Assembly: GCF_008932245.1 (NCBI RefSeq)
Contig: NZ_CP034910.1
Location: forward strand, 434,001-498,000
Source: Sinorhizobium alkalisoli
GTDB taxonomy: Bacteria; Pseudomonadota; Alphaproteobacteria; Rhizobiales; Rhizobiaceae
Direction: 5' to 3'
DNA: 64,000 nt
This document shows positions 1 through 8,900 of this stretch, in pieces; the first letter of the stretch is position 1; every line of letters starts with the position of its first letter. Below the pieces are notes generated by a model. That model ran no database searches, was not told the origin of the DNA, and saw only the letters and a list, made by a program, of their open reading frames with translations. Position numbers and translations under genes: made by a program.

Positions 1-82
1 GAATGTCTGCTTGGGTTTGCCAGGGTCTGATTGCAAAGCCATGGGGCACTTTTGCAGAACCTGCTTAGGTGTGAGTCGAACA

Positions 83-1036
83 ATGGCGACGATAGCAGAC
101 GAACTCGCGATTGAGCGTCGGGGCCATGCGGCGTCGGCGGCGCGCCGGCGCACGAATTTCGTGATCTTTCTCGGCCCGGCGATCGTGCTCACGATCCTCT
201 TCTTCGTTCTCCCGGTGATCATCGATATCGCAGTGTCGTTCACCGACCTCGGCCGCTCTCTGCGCATCACCGAGTTCACCACCGAGCAATACCAGAAGGT
301 CTTCCGGACCGATCGCCGGCTGACACAGGTGATAGGACTGACCTTCATCTATGTTTTTGGCACGCTGGCGATCTTCAACGTCACCTTTGGCCTGATCCTC
401 GCCATCACCACCACGGCGATCCAGAATGTATCCGGCAGCTTCTTCCGGGGTGTGTGGCTGCTGCCGCGAATGAGCCCGTCGGTCCTCTACATTCTGCTCT
501 GGCTATGGGCGGTGAGCCCCACCGAGGCCGGCCTCGTGAATCAGGTGCTCATGCGGGCTTTCGGACTCGATACGCCGCTCGACCTGCTGACCACGGCGCC
601 AATCGCGCTCATCATCATCTCGAACGGCTTCATCGGTGCTTCGATGGGCATGATCATCTTCACCGCCGCGATCCGCGGGATCCCGGAGCACCTGTTTCAC
701 GCTGCGGCAGTAGACGGCGCCGGAACATTCGCAAAGATCCGCTTCATCACCCTGCCGGCGCTGCGTTGGCCGATCAGCTTCGTGACGATCTACCAGACAT
801 TGTCGCTGCTGGTCAGCTTCGAATACATCCTGCTCCTCACCAAGGGCGGCCCCTTCTACGACACGACCGTCTATGCACTTTACGTCTACCGTCGCGCCTT
901 CGAGAGCGGCCAATACGGCTACGGGGCGGCGCTGGCGCTTTTTCTCATCGTCATCGGCATAGTCGTCGCTCTCATCGGCTGGCGGTTCTTCGACATGGAG
1001 CGTCTGCTGCAGCGCCCGCGTATCGAGGTGCATTGA
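83..1036 (+). CDS. ABC transporter permease, MalF/UgpA type
   Basis: Inner-membrane permease of a carbohydrate-type (CUT1) ABC importer. The 317-residue protein has a first membrane helix at about residues 25-48, five more hydrophobic helices, and the cytoplasmic EAA loop (HAAAVDGAGTF...ITLP) that docks on the ATPase. The ATG at 83 starts a compact protein; the frame is open further upstream but that part lacks hydrophobic or conserved character. The next permease begins one base after this stop, so the two are translationally linked. The periplasmic binding protein normally found first in such operons is not in the window and probably lies just left of it. Substrate cannot be read from the permease; the downstream GDPD-like gene hints at a glycerol-phosphate-related compound or a polyol. 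Confidence 0.9.
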   Translation: MATIADELAIERRGHAASAARRRTNFVIFLGPAIVLTILFFVLPVIIDIAVSFTDLGRSLRITEFTTEQYQKVFRTDRRLTQVIGLTFIYVFGTLAIFNVTFGLILAITTTAIQNVSGSFFRGVWLLPRMSPSVLYILLWLWAVSPTEAGLVNQVLMRAFGLDTPLDLLTTAPIALIIISNGFIGASMGMIIFTAAIRGIPEHLFHAAAVDGAGTFAKIRFITLPALRWPISFVTIYQTLSLLVSFEYILLLTKGGPFYDTTVYALYVYRRAFESGQYGYGAALALFLIVIGIVVALIGWRFFDMERLLQRPRIEVH

Positions 1037-1037
1037 G

Positions 1038-2105
1038 ATGGTCACGCAAGCCATGGACGATTGGGATGCATTGGCAGCGCGGGCGCGGCGCGCCCGGCGC
1101 TCGAAGGCGGTCGTCCTCTACGCCTTCTTGATCGCCGTGTCGCTGCCGATCATCCTCCCCTATTTTTGGCTCGTCACGATCGCTTTCTCCGCCAAGACCG
1201 GCGTCGCCGAGACAGCGGTCCTGTGGCGCTCGATGGCTGTGGTCGTGCCGGCCGTCATCGCCTTCTGGCTTGTTGCCGCGCTCGCCCAAAACAGACGCCA
1301 ATTGTGGATCGGCGTTGCCGCAGTCGCCACGGTCGCTGTCTTCTGCTTCGCTCTCCTGGTCGGGCCCGACCTGCACCTCGGCAATTTCATCTTCCTATGG
1401 GAGCCGGACTTCGCCTCGGTGGTGCGTTCGCGAGTGGGTGAAGTCAGAGGCGCGGTCCAGTTTCCCAATGTCTGGCATGCCTTCGGCAACTCGATCCTGA
1501 TTGCCGGTTCACAGACTGCCATCGTCGTCACCGTCGCCTCCTTGGCGGCCTACTACCTGTCGCGCTTTCAGTTCCCTGGCCGCTCGTCGATGCTTCGCTC
1601 GCTTCTAGTGCTCCACGCTTTCCCCGTGTTGACGCTGATCGTGCCGATGTTCCTGATGCTCTACTGGATTGGACTCCTCGACACGCTTTCGGGGGTCATA
1701 CTCGTGCTTGTCGCCTTCGAGTTGCCGTTTGCGATTTTCATCATGAAGGGCTTCTTCGACGCCGTGCCCTGGGACATCGAGATGAGCGCGCTCACCGACG
1801 GCGCGTCACGGCGGCAGGCATTCGTGAGCGTGGTGCTGCCGCAGGTGCGGAACGGCGTCCTTGCGATCGCCGTATTCACCTTCATCCGCGGTTGGGAAGA
1901 GTACATCTTCGTATTCACCTTCCTGATCAGAAACAGCAATTGGACGATGAGCCTCTATATGTACTGGGTGCGCGATGACGTCATGGGCGTCGACTACGGC
2001 GTCGTCTCCGCGGTCGGCGTCTTCTACCTTGTGCCAAGCCTCATCCTCTACATGGCCGCGCAGCGCTATCTCATGCAGATGTCGATCGGCGGCGTAAAGG
2101 GCTGA
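1038..2105 (+). CDS. ABC transporter permease, MalG/UgpE type, with extra membrane insert
   Basis: Second CUT1 permease, partner of the preceding gene. The C-terminal two thirds (from about residue 145) is a standard MalG-type domain with the EAA loop (EMSALTDGASRRQAF...LPQV). At 355 residues it is well above the usual 275-300. The extra length is a hydrophobic insert at about residues 55-115, between helix 1 and the transport domain, which looks like two added helices (MAVVVPAVIAFWLVAAL and IGVAAVATVAVFCFALLVG). ATG follows the previous stop by one base, and the ATPase gene starts 5 bases after this stop. Confidence 0.9.
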   Translation: MVTQAMDDWDALAARARRARRSKAVVLYAFLIAVSLPIILPYFWLVTIAFSAKTGVAETAVLWRSMAVVVPAVIAFWLVAALAQNRRQLWIGVAAVATVAVFCFALLVGPDLHLGNFIFLWEPDFASVVRSRVGEVRGAVQFPNVWHAFGNSILIAGSQTAIVVTVASLAAYYLSRFQFPGRSSMLRSLLVLHAFPVLTLIVPMFLMLYWIGLLDTLSGVILVLVAFELPFAIFIMKGFFDAVPWDIEMSALTDGASRRQAFVSVVLPQVRNGVLAIAVFTFIRGWEEYIFVFTFLIRNSNWTMSLYMYWVRDDVMGVDYGVVSAVGVFYLVPSLILYMAAQRYLMQMSIGGVKG

Positions 2106-2110
2106 CGAGG

Positions 2111-3175
2111 ATGGCGAAGATCGAATTCCGAAACATCTCGAAGCGCTTCGGTTCCGTCGAAGTGATCCCCGATATGAACCTCGTGATCGAGGACGGCGAG
2201 TTCGTCGCGCTTCTCGGCCCCTCTGGCTGCGGCAAGTCGACGAGCCTGTTCATGCTCGCCGGCATCTATCTGCCGAGCGGCGGCGAGCTCCTCTTTGACG
2301 GCCATATCGTCAACGAGGTGGAGGCACGCGACCGCAATGTCGGCATCGTCTTTCAATCCTACGCGCTCTACCCGCATATGAGCGTGCGCGACAACATCCT
2401 GTTTCCGCTACGCTTCAAGAAGACGCCGCGCGACGAAGCTCTCGATCGGGTGAAGGCGGCTGCGGAGCTTGTTCGGGTCGCAGAGCTTTTGGATCGTCGC
2501 CCGAGCGAGCTTTCCGGCGGCCAGCAGCAGCGCGTCGCCCTTGCGCGCGCCCTTGTGAAGAAGCCGCAGTTGCTGCTCCTGGACGAGCCGCTTTCCAACC
2601 TAGACGCATCCCTTCGCCTTTCCATGCGCAGCGAGATCAAATCGCTGCACGAACAGCTGGGCGTCACGACCGTTCTCGTCACCCATGACCAGATCGAGGC
2701 GACGACCATGGCCGACCGTATCATCTGCATGCGCGCCGGGCGCATCGAACAGGTGGGAACGCCGGACGACCTCTATCTCAGGCCGTCGAGTCTGTTCGTC
2801 GCCGGTTTCATCGGCTCGCCGCCGATCAATCTCATCGCCGGCGAAGCCCAGGCCGGCATGGTCACCGTAAATGGCATCCGATTTCCGGTCGTAGGCGCGT
2901 CTGGGTTGGTGACGGTCGGGCTGAGGCCGGAGCATCTCCGCTTCGGCGATACCGGCTTTCCCGGCCGTATCGCTCAGGTCGAACCGATGGGACGCGAGGT
3001 CCTCTATGTCGTCGAAACCGGTATGGGCGCCGTGCGTGTACTGGAACAGGGTTCGTCCGTCGAACACACGACGGGAAAGCAGGTAAAGATCGGCTTCCAG
3101 CCCGAGAATTCGCTTGTGTTCGACACCGAGGGACAAAAGCTCATCGCCGGCGCGCATGTGCGTGCACCGGATTGA
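2111..3175 (+). CDS. ABC transporter ATP-binding protein, MalK/UgpC type
   Basis: ATPase that drives the CUT1 importer. Walker A GPSGCGKST is at residues 36-44, the Q-loop at FQSYALYP, the signature LSGGQQQ at 134-140, Walker B LLLLDEP at 154-160 and the H-loop at THDQIEA. A C-terminal TOBE/OB-type regulatory region follows from about residue 235. Length 354 is normal for MalK/UgpC. It sits 5 bases after the second permease, third in the operon. The family energises sugar, polyol and glycerol-3-phosphate uptake; the specific substrate is not evident. Confidence 0.93.
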   Translation: MAKIEFRNISKRFGSVEVIPDMNLVIEDGEFVALLGPSGCGKSTSLFMLAGIYLPSGGELLFDGHIVNEVEARDRNVGIVFQSYALYPHMSVRDNILFPLRFKKTPRDEALDRVKAAAELVRVAELLDRRPSELSGGQQQRVALARALVKKPQLLLLDEPLSNLDASLRLSMRSEIKSLHEQLGVTTVLVTHDQIEATTMADRIICMRAGRIEQVGTPDDLYLRPSSLFVAGFIGSPPINLIAGEAQAGMVTVNGIRFPVVGASGLVTVGLRPEHLRFGDTGFPGRIAQVEPMGREVLYVVETGMGAVRVLEQGSSVEHTTGKQVKIGFQPENSLVFDTEGQKLIAGAHVRAPD

Positions 3176-3217
3176 CAAGATGAGGGCAGTTGCCCCTCAG
3201 GGTAGGAGTCCGCGTCG

Positions 3218-4084
3218 GTGACAGCTTTCGAGACGGGCGACCGGACATCGAACACGCCGGTGGCAGTTGAAGGGCCACATGGCCCTGTTCGACTGAAGTG
3301 GCACAAACTGCGCAGGCACCTCACCGAGGCGCCCTTCAAGCGCTCGAACCTCGCCCTCGGCTGGCAGCTCGGCGCGAGCCTCGAGATCGATCTACTCGCG
3401 ACCGCCGACAGCCGCTTCGCTGTTCTCCACGACGCAACGCTCGGTCCATCGACGACCGGCCGGGGCCATGTTGCGCGCATGCCGATCGCGGCGACGCGAG
3501 GGCTTTTCCACCGGGACGCCGCCGGCGCGCCGGATCCCGATGCACCGGTGTTGTCGCTCACCGAACTGGTGGCGCCTCTACGAACGCTGCCGAGGGCGCC
3601 GTCGGCCATCCTTCAGCTCGACCTCAAGCTGCTCCAGGGACAAAGGCTACCGGATGCGGCGATCGCCGATGCGGCGGCGGCCGTCGCCGGGCTCGGGGAC
3701 GCCATCATCGTCGGATCCCATCATCTGGACGATGCACGTCGTCTCGTCGCCGCCATTCCCGGAGCGAGGCTCGGCTACGATCCGATGCTGGCGGTCTCCC
3801 GCCAGCCGACCCTTCGCGAACCTGAGCGACTCCTGCGCCACATCGAGCGGCGCAGGCTGGGCGTGAGCCTCGCCTACCTCCGCTTCGACGCCATCCTCGC
3901 CGCCGAGAGGCAAGGCTTCCCGCTCGCCAGGCGTCTTTTGGATCTCGGCATCGAGACAGACGCCTGGACGGTCAACCCGGGCCGGATCGGCATCGACACC
4001 ATTCTCCGCACACTCATGGAAGCGAATGTGCGCCAGGTCACGACCGACGCTCCGGGTGCGATCTTTGCTGCTGTTTCGTTTTAA
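3218..4084 (+). CDS. Glycerophosphodiester phosphodiesterase-like protein
   Basis: GDPD/PI-PLC-like TIM-barrel protein of 288 residues. The GTG start is preceded by GGTAGGAG at good spacing. The family core is visible: metal and catalytic positions E56, D58 and H71-D72 (LEIDLLATADSRFAVLHD), followed by the typical TTGRG turn, and a late segment VTTDAPGAIF. The usual opening HRG...PENT signature is replaced by KWHKLRRH...SNLALG, so the first catalytic histidine-arginine pair is altered. Position directly after the ABC genes (42-base gap) suggests it acts on the imported compound, for example a glycerophosphodiester; that is inference. No signal peptide, so cytoplasmic. Confidence 0.8.
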   Translation: MTAFETGDRTSNTPVAVEGPHGPVRLKWHKLRRHLTEAPFKRSNLALGWQLGASLEIDLLATADSRFAVLHDATLGPSTTGRGHVARMPIAATRGLFHRDAAGAPDPDAPVLSLTELVAPLRTLPRAPSAILQLDLKLLQGQRLPDAAIADAAAAVAGLGDAIIVGSHHLDDARRLVAAIPGARLGYDPMLAVSRQPTLREPERLLRHIERRRLGVSLAYLRFDAILAAERQGFPLARRLLDLGIETDAWTVNPGRIGIDTILRTLMEANVRQVTTDAPGAIFAAVSF

Positions 4085-4139
4085 CCGCCGGCGCCTGCCG
4101 GACTTTTCTCTTGCGAGAGCCGCAAGCTTTTGGAGCGCT

Positions 4140-4622
4140 CTACCCGATGGCGACGATTTCGAGCTCTTGATCGCCTACGCTCACAATGTGCCCTACAGCT
4201 CTGCCCATCAGCAGCCTCGCGACCGGGGACACATAGGAAATGGTTCCGCGCTTGGGATCCGCCTCATCCTCCCCAACGATGCGATACGTCTGCACCCGTC
4301 CGTCGTCACGGCTGAAGGTTACCGTGCTCCCGAAGCCAACAGTGGCAAGTGAAGTCGGGTCGGGAACGAGCTGAGCCGTGCGAATTCTTTCTGCAAAGTA
4401 GCGCAGATCACGCAACGGGCTCGCCGCTTGCCGCCGTCGCTCGTTAACATCTTCGATTGTGCTGATAGCGTCATAGGCTTGGCGCGCCTGTTGGAACTGC
4501 AATTTCAGAGCCTTCAATCCCGCTTCCGTGACGAGGTTCGGATGAGGCGAGACGGGACGGTCGGGCAACAGAGTTTCCGCAGCCGTTTCGGCACTTTCTT
4601 CCTTGGTGAAGGCGACACTCAA
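4140..4622 (-). CDS. GreA/GreB-family transcription elongation factor-like protein
   Basis: The 160-residue protein has a charged helical N-terminal half (about residues 30-75, the Gre coiled-coil region) and a C-terminal GreA/GreB beta domain (about 85-158; GFGSTVTFSRDDGRVQTYRIVGEDEADPK is typical and ends in a short beta strand). Gre proteins bind the RNA polymerase secondary channel and stimulate cleavage of backtracked RNA. Many rhizobia carry plasmid-borne, divergent Gre/Rnk-like paralogues, and this looks like one rather than the housekeeping GreA. It is transcribed away from the copper remnants and converges with the GDPD-like gene. Confidence 0.82.
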   Translation of the reverse strand: MSVAFTKEESAETAAETLLPDRPVSPHPNLVTEAGLKALKLQFQQARQAYDAISTIEDVNERRRQAASPLRDLRYFAERIRTAQLVPDPTSLATVGFGSTVTFSRDDGRVQTYRIVGEDEADPKRGTISYVSPVARLLMGRAVGHIVSVGDQELEIVAIG

Positions 4623-4929
4623 TGATCGGACTCCTTATGAGCGCCGTGCGCTCTCCATCGTGTCTCTCGGAACGGTACAGCTGACGGCGATGGTCGCGCA
4701 CTCTCCAAGATTATGCCGGGAGGACCAGCGTGCCACGGCTGGCAGGCTGATGAGTGGATCATCGCTCATTTGGGTGATGGTTTCCAGCCTCATGTAGCGG
4801 GTGCGCTGCGCCGCAATTCTACCGGCGTCATCGATATGCTCATTACCGCTCGTTCGGCCATACCGCACAACTGCAGCCCGCTCCGATTCCGCCGTAGTTG
4901 ATATGGAACAATGAAGTGTGTACCAGTCC
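4623..4929. other. Intergenic stretch, no feature supported
   Basis: About 300 bases between the Gre-like gene and the YcnI remnant. Short open frames exist on both strands but none has a ribosome-binding site or recognisable protein. It should contain the promoter of the Gre-like gene and may include the unrecognisable 5' end of the decayed YcnI gene. Confidence 0.5.
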
Positions 4930-5325
4930 CGGGTAGGGCAAGCCTACGATCGCGGCGCGCGTTCAGCCACCGGAAGGTGTCATTGCGGCGAAGCCGATGC
5001 CGAAACCGGTTGGACGCTGGAGAAGATCAAGGGGGCTTACGAGAAATCCTACGACTATTACGGCACGCCAATGAATGAGGGCGTGAAGGAGATCGTCTGG
5101 AAGGGTGGCAGTCTCGCCGATGAAGACTATGACGAGTTCGTGTTCCGAGCGTTGCTGACCGATAGCCTGCCCGTCGGCAAAACACTTTATCTGTCCGTCG
5201 TCCAGGAATGCCAGGATGGCGCCGCCGAGCGGCGGATCGAGACTCCGGCCGGGGGGCAGTCGAGCGATGATCTCGAATATCCGGCGCCGGGAATCAACCT
5301 GCTTGAAAAGACGGGCACCCACTGA
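4930..5325 (+). pseudogene. YcnI-family (DUF1775) copper-related protein, 5'-truncated and frameshifted remnant
   Basis: The reading frame from about 5010 to the stop at 5323 encodes a clear YcnI C-terminal half: GWTLEKIKGAYEKSYDYYG, EGVKEIVWKGGSLAD, YDEFVFRALLTDSLPVGKTLY and an AGGQSSDDLEYPAPGINLL ending. The residues expected just before it (PEGVIAAKPMPK) are present but in a different frame around 4970-5005, so an indel separates them. No signal peptide, N-terminal metal-binding histidine or intact first half is present. YcnI proteins are periplasmic copper-binding proteins normally encoded beside CopC/CopD, as the next pseudogene is. Both parts of the locus are decayed. Confidence 0.8.
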
Positions 5326-5356
5326 TCAAGCTCGATCGGCAGCTCCGGTAACCGCG

Positions 5357-6956
5357 ATGAGAGGACACTTCACCCTCGCCATGCCAGCGGCCCTCTCTCG
5401 CATTGCGAGGGTGGTGACGCTTGCGCTGTTCGGCGTTCTCGCGCAGATCGCCGTCGCTTCCGCGCACGCGTCGTACACCTCGAGCAATCCCGAAGACGGC
5501 GACGTCGTCGAGACGGCCCCGTCAAGATATGCCATCGCCTTCAGCGAACCGGTGTCGCCGCTATCGCTGAAGCTGGTGCGGCCGGACGGCTCCTCGATCC
5601 CGCTCGAGCGCTTCGAGGTTAAGGACAAGACCGTCGAGATCGTTGCGCCGACCGGCCTCGGCCGCGGGACGCATGTGCTGAGCTGGCGCGTGATTTCGGC
5701 GGACGGGCACCCGGTCGGCGGTTCGGTTGTGTTCTCCATCAACGAGGCGGATGCCGCGCCTCCGCCGATCGTGGACGAGATCGACCGGACCGTTCGCGCT
5801 GGCGTCCTCGGTTCGAAGGTGGCACTCTATATCGGCCTGTTCATCGGCGTCTGCGGCGTGTTCGCGTCGGTCTGGCTGCTCGGCGGCTCCCGGCCTGGCC
5901 GCAATGTCGCCGGCGGCGCCCTCGGCATCGGCATTCTTGGTGCTCTCGCTTCCGCCGGTTTCCAAGGGCTCGATGCGCTGGCGGCACCCGTGGCGCGCAT
6001 CGCCGAACCCATTGTCTGGTCCACGGCCATGGCGACAAGCTTCGGCCATACGGTCGCCGTCGCCGTCCTCGCCTTCACCATCGCCGCGGCGGCTCTCCTA
6101 TCGGGCAAGGGGCCGATTTCGCGCCCTTCTTCGTTCCTCGCCTTCATTCTCGCCGGGCTCGCGTTGTCGCTGAGCGGCCATGCGGCCGCGGCACAGCCAC
6201 AATGGCTGATGCGCCCGGCGGTCTTCGTTCACGCCGCGGCGATTGCCTTCTGGGTGGGAGCGCTTGCGCCTCTGGGTCTTGCTTTGAAAAGAGCTGACCC
6301 GGCGGCGGTCGCCGGATTGCGCCGCTTCTCTGCGATGGTTCCCTTTGCGGTCGCGGCCCTTGTCGGCGCCGGGGTTACGCTGGCCATCGTCATCTCACGC
6401 TCTCTTCGATACGGCCCATGGCCGCGTCCTTGTCGTAAAATTGGGGCTCATCGCCGGGCTGTTCCTGCTCGCCGCCATCAATCGCTGGAGCCTTACCGCG
6501 CCGGTTTTGGCCGCGATGGCCCCGCCACCACGCGGCTGGTTCGCACGATTGCCATCGAGACGGCGATCGTGCTGCTGATCTTCCGGTCGCGGCGTCCTGG
6601 CGTTTCACGCCGCCGCCGCGCGCCTTGGCCGCCGCCGCGGCTCAGCCTGCGACGGTGCATATCCACACCGGCAAGGCGATGGCCTTCGTTCAGGTGATGC
6701 CCGGACGCGCCGGCGACGTCGACGTTTCGATCAGCGTGCTCACCGGTGACTTCCGCAAGGAGGTGACGCTCGTCCTGTCCAAGCCGATTCGGGCATTGAG
6801 CCGTTCAGGCGACCGGCCGTGCGGCGCAGCGAATCGGACTGGCGGATTGACCGGATTGCCATCCCGCTCCCAGGCACCTGGCGTGTCCGCGTCGATATCC
6901 TGATCAGCGACTTCGACATGGTAAGGCTCGAAGGACAACTCGACATTCAGCCATGA
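5357..6956 (+). pseudogene. CopC-CopD (YcnJ-like) copper resistance/uptake fusion gene, multiply frameshifted
   Basis: From ATG 5357 the protein starts with a signal peptide (about 1-35, ending AVASAHA) and a CopC domain beginning with the copper-ligand histidine (HASYTSSNPEDGDVVETAP, later ISADGHPVGGSVVFSI). CopD membrane helices follow. The frame breaks near 6395: homology continues in the next frame (ETAYGRV-like TAHGRVLVVKLGLIAGLFLLAAINRWSL), returns to the first frame near 6520 (RLVRTIAIETAIVLLIF), shifts again by 6600-6625 (PATVHIHTGKAMAFVQVMPG) and once more near 6785, ending in DWRIDRIAIPLPGTWRVRVDI and a stop at 6954. At least four indels make this non-functional. An intact gene would encode a roughly 530-residue protein. 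Confidence 0.88.
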
Positions 6957-7022
6957 GGGCAATGAACTGAGCGTATGATGTCAAACCGGCCGCAAGGCGC
7001 CGAATGGCTCGAAGTTCCGCCT

Positions 7023-8102
7023 TCATTGACCGAAGACATGCGCCGCTGCGGCGTCGAATTTCAGCCAGACCGCATCGCCGCGATTGAGCCCGGAAATCGC
7101 TTCATGCCCGAATGGAAGGCGGACGGAAAGATCGTTGCCTTTGCTGGTCTTGGTGGCCACATGGACGTTGTTGCCGAGGAAGGTGATGTCGCTGACCGTG
7201 ACGGGCAAAGCCGCCTCGGACCGAGTCCTGGACAGGAGCAGCCGCTCCGGCCTCAGCATGAGTGCCGCCTTGGCTCCGGAGGATGCAGCCCCATGGAGGG
7301 GGACGTTCGAGACGGTCATGCTGTCGCAGATCGCGATCTCGGCCCGGCCATTGGCCGCAGAGACGACATTGCACGGCAGAAAGTCGCTGTCGCCGATAAA
7401 TTCTGCCACGAAGCGGGTGGCGGGATTGGTGTAAAGCTCTGGCCCCGTGCCGATCTGGTCGATCACGCCCTTCGAAAAGACGGCAATGCGATCGGAAAGG
7501 CGAAGGGCTTCCTCCTGGTCATGCGTGACATAGAGGATGGTCACTTCCGTCTGCTGGTGAATCCGACGGATTTCGTACTGGATTTCCTCACGCAGCTTCT
7601 TGTCGAGCGCGGAGAGCGGCTCGTCCATCAGCAGCACGGGCGGGTCATAGGCAAGCGCGCGCGCCAGGGCGACGCGCTGCTGTTGACCGCCGGACATCTG
7701 CGCAGGCTTGCGGTCCTCGAAGCCCTCCAGCCGGACGAGCTTCAGCATCGCGCGCACCCTGGCATCGATCTCCGCCTTCGGCCGCCGTCGGACTTTCAAG
7801 GGAAAGGCGATGTTTTCGCCGACGGAAAGATGCGGAAACAGCGTATAGCGCTGGAACACCATGCCAATATTGCGCTTGTGCGACGGCGTCGCCAGCAACG
7901 TCTCGCCATTGAGCAGGATCTCGCCGCGCGTCGGGTTCTCAAAGCCGGCCAGGATGTAGAGCGTCGTGCTCTTGCCCGATCCCGACGGCCCGAGAAAGGT
8001 CAGGAACTCCCCCTGTGCCAGATCGAGATTGACATCCTGCACCGCCGTCACCGGTCCGTATTCCTTGCGGATGCCCCGGATTTGCAGGAAGGGTTTACTC
8101 AT
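7023..8102 (-). CDS. ABC transporter ATP-binding protein, PotA type
   Basis: ATPase of a polyamine/opine-type importer, 359 residues. Walker A GPSGSGKST is at 38-46, Q-loop FQRYTLFP, signature MSGGQQQR, Walker B VLLMDEPLSALD, H-loop THDQEEA, and a C-terminal TOBE domain. The ATG overlaps the stop of the preceding permease by four bases (ATGA), so expression is coupled. The open frame extends far upstream, but that part only mirrors the permease gene in another frame. It is the last gene of the long minus-strand operon that starts at 16161. Confidence 0.93.
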   Translation of the reverse strand: MSKPFLQIRGIRKEYGPVTAVQDVNLDLAQGEFLTFLGPSGSGKSTTLYILAGFENPTRGEILLNGETLLATPSHKRNIGMVFQRYTLFPHLSVGENIAFPLKVRRRPKAEIDARVRAMLKLVRLEGFEDRKPAQMSGGQQQRVALARALAYDPPVLLMDEPLSALDKKLREEIQYEIRRIHQQTEVTILYVTHDQEEALRLSDRIAVFSKGVIDQIGTGPELYTNPATRFVAEFIGDSDFLPCNVVSAANGRAEIAICDSMTVSNVPLHGAASSGAKAALMLRPERLLLSRTRSEAALPVTVSDITFLGNNVHVATKTSKGNDLSVRLPFGHEAISGLNRGDAVWLKFDAAAAHVFGQ

Positions 8103-8899
8103 GATTTCAGTCCTTTGCGAATGACGGCAACGAGCAGCATCAAGAGCACCGTCAAGAGGATGAGAAGCGTCGAGGCCGCCGCGACGACCGGCGTGAGATC
8201 CTGCCGCAGCGTCGCCCAGATTTTCACCGGAAGCGTCTGAAGCGTCGGGCTCGACATGAAGATTGCGACGACCACCTCGTCCCAGGAGGTCAGGAAGGAG
8301 AAGATCGCCGCGGAGAAAATGCCGTGGCTGATCGCCGGCAGCGTCACCCGGATCCTGGCTTCCAGCGGAGACGCACCGCAAAGCACGGCTGCATCCTCGA
8401 TCGATTTGTCGAAACCCTCGAGTGCACTGGAAATCGACAGGATCGAAAAGGGTAGCGCCAGCACGAGATGGGAAATGACGAAGCCGGTCAGGGTTCCATT
8501 GAGCCCGATCTGCAGGAAGAATGCATAGAGCGCCACCGCGAGCACGACCACCGGCAGGATCATCGGCGTCAGGAAAAGCGCCTTCAACGCCTCCCGGAAG
8601 GGGAACCGCCCGCGCGTCAGGCCGAAGGATGTGACGAGTCCGAGGAGAACCGAGAGAACGGTGACGATGATCGCGATCCGGAAGCTCGTCCAGGCGGATT
8701 GGAGCCAGCGCGGATCGGCGAGAAGCTCCTGATACCATTTGAGCGTCCAGCCGGGAGGCGGAAAGATCAGCCATTGCGACGAGCCGAAGGACAGCGCCGC
8801 GATGAACAGGATCGGCAGAAGCAGGAAGGCCGTGGTCGCGAGCGTGATGCCGATGAGCACGAGCTTCCACCAGCCGAGGCGATCGAAGTTCAAAAGCAT
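8099..8899 (-). CDS. ABC transporter permease, PotC type
   Basis: The 266-residue inner-membrane permease has six hydrophobic segments, starting at about residue 12 (LVLIGITLATTAFLLLPILF), and an EAA-type loop (EDAAVLCGASPLEARIRVTLP). The start at 8899 gives a normal N-terminus and lies one base before the stop of the upstream permease gene. PotC-type permeases pair with PotB-type permeases in importers for polyamines, opines and other small cations. Confidence 0.92.
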   Translation of the reverse strand: MLLNFDRLGWWKLVLIGITLATTAFLLLPILFIAALSFGSSQWLIFPPPGWTLKWYQELLADPRWLQSAWTSFRIAIIVTVLSVLLGLVTSFGLTRGRFPFREALKALFLTPMILPVVVLAVALYAFFLQIGLNGTLTGFVISHLVLALPFSILSISSALEGFDKSIEDAAVLCGASPLEARIRVTLPAISHGIFSAAIFSFLTSWDEVVVAIFMSSPTLQTLPVKIWATLRQDLTPVVAAASTLLILLTVLLMLLVAVIRKGLKS

Positions 8900-8900
8900 C

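Noticed and set aside
7023..8870. A 615-codon open frame that begins far upstream of the PotA-type protein
   Set aside because: The first 256 codons only mirror the PotC-type gene in another frame; the real start is the ATG at 8102 with a four-base overlap.
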